In this document: positions 30,001 to 43,600 of the stretch, piece by piece
Layout: every line of letters starts with the position of its first letter
How positions within the stretch are numbered: position 1 is the first letter of the stretch
From: Ascidia mentula
Taxonomy: Eukaryota; Chordata; Ascidiacea; Phlebobranchia; Ascidiidae
Assembly (NCBI GenBank): GCA_947561715.1
Contig: OX387202.1
Span: 7,143,001-7,207,000 of the forward strand
Length of the DNA stretch: 64,000 nt
Direction of reading: 5' to 3'
Notes under the pieces: generated by a model
What the model saw: only the letters and a program-made list of their open reading frames with translations
Told to the model about the DNA's origin: nothing
Database searches by the model: none
Position numbers and translations under genes: made by a program

Positions 30001-33000
30001 CTATGGTTTCAAAGTTAATTGCGATAAACAGGACTAAAACTGCGCAACTGTTTACATTCACGTCTATTCACCCATAGCAACCATGGACCGTCACACAGTT
30101 TGGTTACCTGTTAAAATAAGTCGAGCGGTTTGAAACATTCTCTCATCATCCCAGGTTGGATGCATTTCCATTAATTCATCACAAATCCGGTTATGTTCCC
30201 TGTAAACAGTGAATAGTTAAGAGAATAGAAATCAGTTTTACACAGCTGATTGCTGTTTAACGCAAAACAGAAAAAATCGGCCACAAAATCATGACAATCT
30301 CAAGAACATATGTTTTCCATAAACCGACCAATCGACGGAAAGTTGTTGCAAAGCACGCAGCAAGTCTTTTTTACTATAATTAGGTCAGGAAACCGAAATC
30401 TGAGCTTCGTACAACTAACAAGTGGTTAAAAGGCGCTCTGAAGGACCTGGACACAAGACCAAAATATATTTGTTCGCTGCATGAATGCTTTGAACCTGGT
30501 GGTAAAATTTGTGGTATTTTCCAAAGCGTCACATTTTGTGGCCATCAGTTAATTTTACCCCATAGAAGAACCCTGAGCAAACGACAAAACAGCTGCTTAC
30601 CTCAAAAACAGAGTTGAGAATATCAGAAAGGTTGGAGACACCAAAAATCCTGAATGTCCAAAAGCAAACCGATATTCTGGGGAAACTTTTTCGGATCCAA
30701 ACATTGAAACATTTGCATCCTTCATTAGAGGGGGGAACATCTCACCCCTGATGATACTGTATTTCATTTTTCCATCTTTCAGTAATCTTAACTCACGCTG
30801 TCGTTCATCGGTATCCCCGTATATATGGCTGAGATCGATCTGAAATAAAAACACATGAACAAATTTTTATCGTTTTGTCTGTTACAATTTCGCCAAAAAT
30901 AGCACCTATTATGGTGGGTATTTATAATGTTATATAACTGTGCTGGCATACTTTGACATTATATAACTGTGCTGGCATAGAAACTTTTTCGACTTAGTTT
31001 GATCCTTACATAAACGTGATATTTTTTTTTTTTTTAACCGAACTGGAAAACGCTGTTGACGCAGTTCGTGGTCTTAGCAAGTGCTGGTTGTGAAAGTTTA
31101 GGAGATGGGAGCGCATTGCACTCAGGTCACGATCACTTCGGGCCAGACAACTTTACACGAACCCACGCAGCATGGGCGCAAAATTCGGTTGTGTTTCATA
31201 ATTCAACAGCCACAACACCACAAATTATGTACTATTTTGGCAAGAAAGCCTTTAAAGGGCGAATTAATACGTAAATTTTCTTGAACTGAATTAAACCAGT
31301 AGACAGTTAACCGCACTGTTTCGACCTATCATGATACCTGCAGGTCCCATCAGTGATATTTCGAAACAGTCCGCAGCTCACTGACCCTTTGGTCATTACT
31401 TGTACATTAATCTAACCATTGCACTGAGGCTTTCGTTTGACCAGATTTGTGTTAAAAACGTTTGTAAGTTGAAAATGAGGGAAGCAAAATGTTTTTTTGG
31501 GGATGGCTATTGTTCTTAACCAAAAGAATTGTACAAAAGTTAATTGAAGTTGACAACATATGGGTGAATGAAATGGTCACAGATTTGAAAATAGGGTGAA
31601 AACGTTAAGAAGCATTGATTTGGATCAAGGCAGACGATAATAAATAAGTGTTCTAAAATCCGCAATTACCCCATGTTCCCCCGTCTGATGGGGAACCCCC
31701 TCTGGGCTCTTGGTCTTGAAGAACTGGTGAGTGAAATGTTGAGCGAACAAAGGAAAGATGACGCTTGTATGTTCTGGACATGGGATGAACTTCCGCCTCA
31801 CAAACAGCTTTCTGGCCATCGTTTGAGCGTCCGGTAATACTTTCGGGCCTATGAACGAGGTTTTACAATGTTTAAATCGTATTCAAAACAAGTTATTACG
31901 TAACAATGAAAATGTTTTGTCCTTTTTGTTAATTTTGTTTTAGAACGGAAGATGTTTGTGAAAGGGAAACATGTTTTCCTAAAATAAAAACGTTTTGACA
32001 CAAGGTTTTTGATATTTTGAAATTGAAGTTAATATTTAGGCACAATTAAAAAGGTGGGGTTTCTGTATTGCTACACAATTAAGAGCAATATAAATGAAAA
32101 AAATTAACGTTGCCACCCCAACCAACCAAACAACAAATGTATTGTGAATGATGTTATTTATCTACCTTTAACCCCCATAGGTGTGGGGCAGTTTTCTGGA
32201 ATAGGTGGTAACGTCCTCGCATAGACACTTTTGTTAGTGTATGTGTTCCATGTAGGGTAACTGTCCGTTCCTATGTAGGGAGATGGCTCAGCAATGGGGC
32301 CAATTTTTACTGCAAAAGTTCGAGTAGTAAATCACTTTTAGGTACAAGAAGTGCAAAGTTTACGAATCCTAACAGTGTGCAAAATACGGCTATGAGGAAA
32401 TAGGGTTCAGTCACTGCCCCGGCAGTTATGTGATGTGGTTTCCTTTCGTCTACAGCGTAATACGATAGTTTGCATCGAAGCTTGCGTGTTCTTGTCAGAC
32501 AAGTTTTAGCCCGTATAAATGGTCAGTACTACTATATTTGTGCTAAGCGGAGGACAATTACAGGTTATGATTACGTGTCATAGGCAGTTCATATAATTGT
32601 AATTGATTATACCAGAAATTCGTTTATAATTTTACGCATCACAAAACACTTTTTTACAAAACAACAAGTTACCGATGAGGCCGTTGGGGTACAAAGAGAT
32701 TAATTTTTACGCGAATCTATAGCTCCACTCCCGAAAATAGATTCGCATTGTAACGAATCAATCAATTAGGCGTATACATATATATAGTTTATAATGTCCA
32801 GATCAACAATGTTCATCTGGTAACCTGATTTTAAATTATTTTCTTTTGGCATTTTGCCAGTTTGTATGAAAATAAATACCGATTGTGGTTTTATTAGTTG
32901 CCTTTAAATTTATCATCCATATTGTTACGCATGTACTTACAGATTAAAACAGTTTTCATCAGAAACCTTCGCACCGGCATGAGGCTGTTTATAATGTCCC

Positions 33001-33581
33001 ATAACCATTGATAATGGGTTAATAAGTAGGAAATGGATTCCTTGGAGGGCTTCAGGGATCTCTTTATCCGCGTCGAGATGAAGGCTGCATAAACGTTTTT
33101 CAAAAATTCTTGTGATTTAGGAAAGGGAAACAAGTGTCTTTTTTTGTGAATAACATTTGTTATTTTTTTACCCTTTTACAACGCTTGTAAATAGTTGCAT
33201 GCACTCAATCATCTTGGTCTAAATATCATTGCTACATAAATTGAACCAACACCATCACTCACGGGTCTGGCACTGATCGCCGTAATAACCTGTCCCGGTA
33301 CAATCGCATTCATAGTTGTTTCCCGAGGACAAACAAACTCCCACATTTTGACAGGGAAACGAACAGCATGGATCGTCTGTGGAAAAGAATGTTGTTTTGC
33401 AACTTTTGTCAAGACACGTTTGAAAAACATGATGCAACTAGTTTTGACGACGTGACACACGCACATGTTTTCATTAGTTTGTACACGATTGAATGTATCA
33501 CCAATACTTACAACTATCTGCCAATGACTTGGAAACTAGAGCAGCGGAAATCACAACAATAAGTGTAGCATGAATCAGCAT
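27084..33581 (-). CDS. PTGS: Cyclooxygenase (prostaglandin G/H synthase), copy A
   Basis: ER-lumen haem enzyme converting polyunsaturated C20 acids to prostaglandin endoperoxides. Twelve exons in phase: 33512-33581, 33263-33376, 32941-33084, 32166-32309, 31670-31848, 30601-30839, 30108-30199, 29651-29937, 29443-29590, 28049-28198, 27692-27789, 27084-27347; 642 residues. Order: signal peptide ([17 protein letters not shown]), EGF domain ([12 protein letters not shown]), membrane-binding helices, then the peroxidase/cyclooxygenase domain. Distal His is in AQHFTHQFF. The catalytic Tyr and proximal His are in [11 protein letters not shown], where position 386 is Lys rather than His. Position 120 is Lys (VLILKIGPI), 355 is Phe (MSGFNFKL), 523 Ala and 530 Ser ([14 protein letters not shown]). 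The tail is about 85 residues with an Asn-Glu-Ser sequon and ends KNEL, an ER-retention signal. Introns are GT-AG. Confidence 0.95.
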
Positions 33582-36500
33582 TGTTAGGTGGTCATAAACA
33601 CTCTGCAGCGCTATAAATTCTTTAAACTAAATGAAAAAACTGAAAACAAAATGAACTGGAACTTGGGCCAAAGCCGAATACGTGTAGTTCAGCATCAGGA
33701 ACAATGTCATTAAACCGGTTTAACCATAATAAATGTCACACCTAATGTGCATACATCAATCGGTTTATACATTGCACGTTATTTCACCGTGAGTATCAAC
33801 CAGTCTCCGTCGGTCAGGCCATATCTTATAAAAATAGAAACAGAGGAAGTCACAAAAAAACGCACGTGCCCGCCTACTGTCATTCCACCAATACATATTG
33901 TAAATACGAAGCCCTCGAGGCATTCACTGCAGTTGTTTATCATGCCAACCGATAGTTGATTAATGAAACAAACCCCACTTCAGTGGGTTTCACTTCCTGC
34001 ATAAACTTTTACTTCTGATCTAATTCAACTTACTTAGAGGGAACATTTATATCCAGCAACTGCTGCTATGGGTCTGTCAAAATAATACATACTACATTTC
34101 ATGTTTCGAGCTGCTGTTTAAACAAGGACAATATCCTGTGTGCTTGCTTGTTGCCGGTGGTGCGTCCGTTCTGTTCAACCAATACATTAAATGTCAACAG
34201 TGCCCAGTGATACTGTTTTGTTTGTGCCAATTGGTTGAGACAGGACATTGCTAATGCCTAAAACCTCATTTCTGAAGATTATAATCCCCGAACCGCTTTG
34301 CCCGGTAAAACGTGTGGCCAGTCAACCCTAAATTGACAGAAAAAGGGTATAATAAAACCTTTGATTTGTTTGCTATTCTTTATAACTGTACCCGATTTCC
34401 GAGTATAGCTGCCGTTTTACATTGTGATCTGCGAGTTTATCACAAATTTTACTACCACCTGCACTACTTAGCAAACGGCAACCGAGCAACGTTCGCTTGT
34501 TGTTTTCCGTTTTTATCGTACCTCTGTTTGCGTTTAGGCCCTTTTTTCTACGTCGTCACGGTCCACTAAACGTTGCTGTATTACGTTAATACGACGCGTT
34601 TCACGTTTTCGTGTCGTCACTGAAATACTTCAGGCTTGAGAAGCACAACATTTTATCACCGCCTTTCAACAAAGTTGCCTTACAAACTTTCAATAAAACT
34701 TTTTTATGCTATGAATGAATCCAAAAACAACAACACATAGGATATGTTATAAATTGGTAACTGTTTTCCTAATATGAGAGCAGTATACGTTACCTATGTG
34801 CAGGTCTATATGAGTCCATTGTTAAGTAGGAAGCTGGGAAACCTGAGTACCAAAGCAGCAAGTCGTCATTTGCTCTATTCAGTTATATTGACGAACAATG
34901 AACCCCGACTGCTACAACTAGATGTTTTAATCCTTTTATTTTATTAATATTTCACGTACGTATAACCATGGTGTGGACTTGCCAACGGTTTACTAAGATC
35001 GTTGTGAACAAACATATATGTTTTGATGCCATTTTCATAGCACTGGTATGAGTTTATCCGCGCTAACTGAATTCTTGGCAAACCTAATTACTAACGTTTG
35101 TTCTTCTCAAATATTATGTTGCTGTTTAAGTCGCTTGAAACTTTTTTTCGAACAAATCCGATCAATGCTGATATTATGTAAATCTGGTTCCAAATCGCTT
35201 GAAGTCAACTGAGGTCCTTGTACGACAGACAGAAGTACCGTGGTTACCCAGAAGCAATTTTTAGTAAGCGGTATACTTTGCGTTTTCGTGGCAACATTTC
35301 ACGATTTCCAAGAACTATCAATCAAGCATTCGACCCGAAACATGTTTTTGTTTATAACACGGAATCTAAAACGTTATTTTAAATAGTAAGGTTCACAGTT
35401 TTTGAATATTGAATACGTTTTACACATCACGTGGTCAGAGACCCGCCTACTCGGTCACCGCTACATGCCCGTTTTTACGTCCTTATATGCACGAAACATT
35501 CCTACAGCAAACGTTAGTTTTGCATTTCGTGTTGTCACAATCACACCGAACGTCATAATAGCCCAGGTTTGTCGCTTTGTGCCATCAAAACCTTTTTATG
35601 CACCTAAAAACAATACCATACCCTTTGGAAATATTCGGAACATGCCATAGCATCAGGCATTAAACAAAGCCGGAATCAGGGTTTGATAAATGAATTACTG
35701 CCGTGCATGGCATCACCATGGTGATTCGCAGAACATATTAATCTAGGTCAGCCGATTCAACAAGCCGAGGCAAAACGTTTTTTGATAATCACTACACAAA
35801 AAAGCAATTCAACAATTCAATTTTTATGTAAAGCTTTGTCACATTACTTAACCCAGCTTGGGCATATGCACCTGTTGGTTTGTAGCTTGGACCACCCACA
35901 GTCACACAAACGTAACGCACCTGATCGCACTTAACGCAATCGTGCACTTGTAATTGTGGTGTGTTTGTTTGTATTTACGAAATCAAATTATCCTAAATTC
36001 GTTTACGAACGAAGAACAACAACCAAATCATTGAAACATAAGGGACAAGGCAGAAATACAAAGAAACAAATACACCTTGTTTCTTTAAATTTATTCGTAG
36101 TGATGTATTTTTGTTTTTCTGCGTTGCCCCTTACGTTTGTTTTTCGTACATTATTCAATGTTTTTCAAGAACCATGAATACTTACAACTAACCATCTATA
36201 CATTTATCTAAAGATGTGAAGCAAAACCATCTTGAAGGCACACAGCTTTCCACTTATTCAATTGTTTAATTTGCATGCCATTATTGGCTTGCCGCAACCA
36301 CCACAACGCCACAAACCTTTCTTCGGTTGAACAAGTCCCAGCCAATTCTTTGCTTGCGGTTAACAGAAAATGCGTGTTTCAGCATTTTCCAAATTGTCAC
36401 GGCTTGTTTTGTCACGAAATCGATAAGGGTTCAATCTCCTAGTTGAGTCCAACGTTCGCAATTGTTTCTATATTTCAACCTGTGTTTTTGTGGATCCTTA

Positions 36501-37661
36501 TTGGGTCAGATGACAGCCGTTTCTCCCTTCTGATAGGAGGTGGTTATACCTCACCTGCAAAGAATTTTGTGCTTGATGGTTTTAGTTCGTACGATTTTAA
36601 GACTTGCGCAACGTCCTTTGACGGGGAATAAGGACAAACAACTCATGCGTGTAATTCAAGGTAACATTTACGCTGCATAATTCCATCATGTGACCAACAA
36701 ACACCAAGCAAGTGACCTGGAAATGTCTAATGGTTTGAGATACTTCTGTGTTTTAATATATCTTTTACGATTTTGAACATGAGGTTGGAATTAGTGTGTA
36801 TTAATATTAATTTCTATTTGATGTTACTTTGTAATTTATGTACCTTTGTTGTTAGGCTAGGTTTGGAAATTTGTGATGCACAGTAAACATCAAATCAATG
36901 TCATGCTTCTTGTTACCATAGCGTAAACTTCACTTCGCATTCCTTTTCGACTTAAAACCAAAAATGCACCATGTTCCGAAGGTAATATAAAAACAATAAA
37001 CACTTTGTCAGGTTATTATTAATTGTAGATCAACAATTAATTGATTACAAAACAACGTAACGATGACTTTACTTCATAAACGCACCAGCAAAGGAGTCAA
37101 GTAGTTATTTTTCTTATTCTGAAACTTATTTGACGAAAGAATGAAAATGATGACAGATAGAAATGTCATAAGCAAACAACAGATGGTAAACTGCACGGAG
37201 GCGGAAAGTCTGAAGTACGTTAAGCTTCGCCGAAGGCATCAAATATCAGTTCTGTACCGGAAAACTGGTTCATTGACTGTTTTGTGTAAATTTACCTAAA
37301 CGATCAGACTGTCAAATTAGGATTTCAACTTACATGCTGTCAATTCAGACTCAAGTCAATGCATATATTTAGTATTTTTTGATTATGCATGATAATTAGC
37401 GAGAGTATACCATTCATATGTACAAGGAATTAAACTTATAACAACACATAAAGTTCGAAAACCTTCATTACAAAAGTATAAGTCGTAAGTCCTGCACACA
37501 AACACAATCCACGCTAAACAAAAAAAAATAAAACGACACTGCAGCCAATTATTACAATGGTTCATAACATTTCTAATTGAACAACAGAATGCATTCACTT
37601 TTATTTTGTACTGTTTTTAAACTGCATGTACAATACCAGTCACCTAACACAAAATACATGA
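33582..37661. other. 5' region of COX copy A and spacer to copy B
   Basis: No gene was recognised. Blocks at about 33880-33935, 34255-34310 and 34555-34680 are alignable to about 45165-45240, 45345-45400 and 45575-45720 upstream of copy B, in the same order. The duplication therefore carried at least 1 kb of upstream sequence. The rest (34.7-37.6 kb) shows only short unsupported ORFs. Confidence 0.5.
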
Positions 37662-40600
37662 TCATAATTCAGTTTTGGTTTTTACGGGTGCATTCCCTGT
37701 TGGTTTTGATTCCTGTTTGGCGGACTGTGGCATCACGTCGTTTGTAAACTCTTTTCCGCCACCTACCGATTGATAATCTTTCCCGCTTACCGCCTTCATA
37801 ATTTCATCAGCCATGTTACTCTCGTTTTGTGGTTTGTCTTTTGTTTCAGACTGATCTTGCTCTTCACCATCAGGTACACGAAATGAAACTTTGGGACAGC
37901 CTTTAACATTTAAGCAAACCAACTTCTGTAAAGAAAAATAATGTTTACATATTTTGTTCATTTCGTTGGTTGCTTAAAAAAAAGGTTAAGGCAAAAGGGT
38001 ATCGCCAAAAGCTCGTGTTTTTTAAAAAAATAACTATTTTTAAGCAGTGCTAAACTAGAAAACCTCACTTGAAATTTTTATGTCAATGCTGATTTATGTA
38101 GGGTAGATGTTTAGAAACATACCCGGCATTGTAGGCTGAGGCCAGTAATAAATCGTAACAAGCACGGTTATATTAAAACGACCAAACCTCAGAAACAAAC
38201 ATGTGGCAAACAGAACCGACATGTGCCGCTATCGCTGGTAAGGTTCGACACCAAAAAAACGTGTGCCAGGTTAAACTGAAGAAACTTGTTAAAGCCAGAG
38301 CTGTATTTTTGATTGGGGCTTTTGCTATATTGCACAATTGATAGAATTTCAAACACAAAATTTTGACTTACTTGTAAGCTTGCTGTTTTGATAATATTGA
38401 ATCCCCTCTCGCCTCCGAATGTACTTGGTTTCCACCACGCTGGCGACCCGATCGGATTCCCGTACAAACCTGAAGTAAATCAATGAAGAAACATGAACAT
38501 TTTATTCAAAGCGAAAAACTCAGCTTTTTTAAAGTTACTTTCACAAGAAAAATATCATTATTGGAAAGCAAATTGGTCAACCACAACAATCACAACCTGT
38601 GTTTTTGTGTAAGTAGGCCACACTCTGTTTAGATTTAAACGGAAATGATATCTTGTACATCTTCTCTTAAAAATATGCGCGCGCAATACTCGCACGTGTG
38701 CGCGCTTCATTGTAGCCTATATGCAAGTTGTTACCTCTAAGGGAATATGGAGGTCCAGCTTCTGCTATAGTTTCTCCAAACATGCCATGAGATAACCGTT
38801 TCTGTAAATAAAGTCCAACAACATATTCTACAGCATCAATATCACCAGCATGCATTTCTTTCTTCGTCATCTGCAAATAAGACGAAACGCAATCGTTTTT
38901 GAGCTAAAACTATTGTGTCAACGTCAAGCCATCTGGACAGTAAAAAAGATGTGCGTATTGAGTTTTGGTATTTGGGCAATTTGATTTTTCACATGGTAAG
39001 GTTGGCCAGAATAAAAAATTATTCAAGTTCAAAAAGTTACAACATTTCGCTTGGATTCGAAAAGTAAACACGAAAGCCACGACACATTCTCATGGCAAAG
39101 AACTTGTTTCAAAACATATCCGGTGTTTCGCACGTGACCCCAGACCCTTTGAATAAAAATTTTGGAAGTTATTTCATTGTTGAAGCGTTGTGTTATCACC
39201 GTGCAAAGGCCTGGTTATTGTATGGAATTTTTTAGTAGCGTTAAGAGTAAAGTTATTTTTCGAAATTACGACATTTTGTCAGGCAACAAATTATGTCACC
39301 ACTTGTATTTTATGTTGTTTCCTTGCGTGGAGTGGTGTTGTATAGTTTATATTGCTACGAAAGCATCTTTGATACAATGCATTTTTCTAATTTTTTATAT
39401 ATGGTCACCATTAGTACGCCATTGGTGCTTGGAGTGGGAGATCGGTCTAGTTAATTAAAACACTAAACACTTTTTATAATGACATGCTCAAGCGATAAAC
39501 CTTCAGCTCGTTTCATTCTCAAACCACATTCGATTTACACACGCTAAAATAGAGGGTTCCACAAATATGGGAGGACATATATCCTTCCATTAGTTCATTC
39601 TCTCTGCCATTATTTTAAAGATAATTCCACGTAAATTTCTCGTCGCAACATTAACATCGACACTCAGCTTAATTGAATTCCCCTTGTTTTAGCCATTGTA
39701 CGTTTGCATTTGTTTTTTTTCGATTTGCTGTAGCTTGCATGATTTGTTGCTGTTTTTTCTTTTTTATTTTCATATTTATATGCACCAAACCAACAATTTA
39801 TTGTCGTCGGATTTGTCATTGTGTCAGAATTTGCAGTGTTGCTCTCTCCGTGTACTACATCAACACGTTTGATTTATCGTCAACAAGTTCTACGATACGA
39901 TACGATACCATCACTTTTGTACGTTCCTCAGGACAACTAAGTTTGCCAATTATAGGTTCAAAGGACGTTCTTTAAACAAAATCTGCGTTTGCATTTTGGT
40001 GGACTTTCCTTTGGCCAGCGCGGCAGGGTGGTCAACCAACGTTAGAACAGCTTCACTTGGCGCCTGAATATCCATTATGGTTTTATCGGTGCCAATACTA
40101 ATATAAATAACACGTTTGTTGTTGTACGTAGCACCTTTACGTCCGATAAGTTGATTTGATTTGTCACAAATCACGCTTATAGGAACATACCTGTTAACTC
40201 TGCAAAACTCTTGACACGTGACATGCCAAACTTGATCCTGTACTGATTAAATGACTGAATTCGAAGCTTTCTTCCATCTTTGATGCTTTGAATTAGAACT
40301 GCAATCGTGTCTCTGCCTTGGTTTTTGCCGCCTTGCACCTTAACAACAATTTTGCAGTTCAGACAACAGAGTCACACATAGCAATTTTTAAAAACTTACC
40401 AATCCAGCAGTTTGTTTCGCGAAGTTACTCATTAAAGTTTCCATCCCTTTTTCAACAAACATGGAGTGATTCAAGTACAAACTTCTAAGACCGATATCCT
40501 CGCCGTCAATACGAAAGTAGTCAGGTACCAGGGAATGCCATTTGTAGAGTAAGTGGTACTCGGAATGTACTTGGTTATGATAGGAAAATGTCATGCCATG

Positions 40601-43600
40601 AAGAATGTCAGGTGCATAGAGGAGCTTGAATTTATAGCCGCTCATGTGCTGGAGGTAATCTTCAATGGTGATTTTAATGGTAACGCCTAAAAGGTTTGCG
40701 GCATAGATGTAGTTATATTTGCGTAAGAACAAATTGCTTTTTTCTTGTAATAAGGCTACAGATTTGTGAATTGGAGGTTGATTACCAGTGCTCATTTAAG
40801 ACTCTTCTTTTTTATAATAAACTTTAAGCTTCAAGCTGTCTGTTGCTAAAAACCTTAGGTCGCTAGGCCAATTACAACGGGAGATATAATTTTAGGGAAT
40901 ATTCCCCCTTTTTGGGCAGAGCTTAGGTCAACACAGTTGTTTAGTTTGCCGGGATGTTTGGCCGGGTCAAAGGAAATTGCTTTGTGTGCCTAATAGTTAA
41001 CAGCAATAATAAGTTGCATTCACGTTTACTCACCCATAGCAACCATGGACCGTCACACAGTTTAGTTACCTGTTAAAATAAGTCGAGCGGTTTGAAACAC
41101 TCTCTCATCATCCCAGGTTGGATGCATTTCCTTTAATTCATCACAAATCCGGTTATGTTCCCTAAATACAGTGAATAGTTAAGAATAAACAAATCAGTTT
41201 TATTGGAATCTTGGTATGTTGAAATTGCAACCAAATCTAAGTATGTTGAAATTGCAACCTTAAAAAATTCCACCATAAAACATGGCAGTCTACAAACCAC
41301 ATGTTTTTCGTGAACCGGAAGATAGACAGGAAGTTGCTTCATCATGCGTGCAGTTAGTTTTTTATGTTATTATTTTGTAAGACCTGAACCCAAAACATGT
41401 TTCAAAGAAACAACATCACCAGTTTAAATGCGTATCAAGATGTTTTGCTGTTTTGCACAGTGTTGAATCTAAATAATGCAGGGACGCAACTTTCGATCTA
41501 ACATAGTTTTTTGCCCATGAATTCAGCATTTATTCCTTGCTAATCTAAAGCAACGATTTAACAACCACTTTTAATCGATGTATGTATTGGAGACAGCATT
41601 TATTTTACAACAATACCAGGTAAAGTAAAAACAGCTATTCACTAAAGGAATGTTCTGAACTTTGTTAAATGGGAGCTATGTTAACAAAAACAGCTGCTTA
41701 CCTCAAAAACAGAGTTGAGAATATCAGAAAAGTTGGAGACACCAAAAATCCTGAATGTCCAAAAGCAAACCGATATTCTGGGGAAACTTTTTCGGATCCA
41801 AACATTGAAACATTTGCATCCTTCATTAGAGGGGGGAACATCTCACCCCTGATGATACTGTATTTCATTTTTCCATCTTTCAGTAATCTTAACTCACGCT
41901 CTCGTTCATCGGTATCCCCGTATATATGGCTGAGGTCGATCTGAAATATATATATAAATGTCCGTAGTTATAATTAAACTTTAAAATGCTTTTACATGTT
42001 TACATGTTGATAGCTGGTATTGCACGTTTTATATTAATGCCTTGTCAAAATTGTCAAAAATATTTAGCTTATGTTGTACCTTTTTCATTTTTCATAGTTT
42101 GTTAAACAGATCTGGTCAAATATTCATAATATGAGTGTTAGAACGAAAACCTTCAAAGGGTGAATTTTTAAGCAGATTTTCTTTTCCGATAGCTTTATTG
42201 TAAATTTGCCAAGTAAACAAATGGCCGTGCAGGAAACGAACTAATAATGATCAATGAGCTGAACACAGTTGTGCACACGATTCCGACTTAACAGGTCTCA
42301 CCAATGCAGCTTGTGACTGTCGACGGTTTTGCCGGCTACAAAATTCCCAAGCAGTTGCTTGGCCATGGTGTATCCTACTGTGGTTCGTCACCGGTAATTC
42401 TTACCTGGTTTCGTACCTCACGGATCAACGTCAACCTCGACAAGACGTTACAAGTTGCAGTGATGAGACCTGATAGGTTGAAACAGTTTGCACAACAACT
42501 CACCTCTGTTGACATCTTACAAACCACGTCTATTTTTGTATAAAGCCCTATTTGTTCTCGTTTATTTCGATGAACAGTTGCTTAAAAGGAAAAAAAACAA
42601 ATTCTGAATCGACAATTTTGAAAATCCATGCTTGTACTATTGCTATGTATGAATAGATGTTTTATTTCAAACAGACATATTCAATGAATCAAAATTAGTT
42701 TTTATAAAATCAACAATTACCGCGTGTCCCCCCAACTGATGGGGAACCCCCTCTGGGCTTTTGGTATTAAAGAACTGGTGAGTGAAATGTTGAGCGTACA
42801 AAGGAAAGATGACGCTTGTATGTTCTGGACATGGGATGAACTTCCGCCTCACAAACAGCTTTCTGGCCATCGTTTGAGCGTCTGGTAATACTTTTGGACC
42901 TGCGATGATATTGTCAAGTTTAGCTGTGATAAACAGCAGTATAACACCACTAACCAACATTTACAATGAAACGGCCAATGCTAAAATTGCTGGTGTTATC
43001 AACGTGTTTTAAACAAGCGAAAATATAGAAACAATTACAAGATTTGTCAGTACATGTTGGTAGAAATGAATACTTTGTCACATAACTAAGCACATCATAT
43101 ATGCGAAAAGATCCATACTAATCATTAAAAACACACTGACTTGTAAGGTCTCGGTAGAACTATCGGATAGCCAAGCAGTCGTTTTGCAATAGTGCGATAG
43201 TTCCACAAAGTGGATATCTGTGTGCCTTCTAGTGTGAAAGTTAACGCAGTGCCACAGTCAACAGGTGCGACCTCACTGGACGAACCAGTGTGTAAACCCT
43301 GTATACGAAAGATCTTCTCGAAATGTAATTTTAGGGTCGCGGAACAAATTGGCTTTTGTAGGAGCGATTCCGTATTTCACGCTATTGTTAACTACGGGTC
43401 GCACCGAAAAAAATTGCAAAATATGTTTAACTGCAGTTTTTGTCACAAATTGAACAAAAAAGTTGGAGAATGTCTGCCCTATGTCACCTTTAACTCCCAT
43501 AGGTGTGGGGCAGTTTTCTGGGACAGGTGGTAACGTCCTCGCATAGACACTTTTGTTGGTGTATGTGTTCCATGTAGGGTAACTGTCCGTTCCAATGTAA

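Noticed and set aside
30930-30980. Short tandem duplication (TATATAACTGTGCTGGCATA twice)
   Set aside because: Small local duplication in an intron with no further structure.
33368-33562. Plus-strand ORF present upstream of both COX A and COX B (also 44472-44666)
   Set aside because: It is antisense to the EGF exon, intron 1 and signal exon; the duplication comes from the COX block, not from a gene.
34312-34569. ORF upstream of COX copy A
   Set aside because: No family resemblance, and its alignable counterpart upstream of copy B does not keep the frame.
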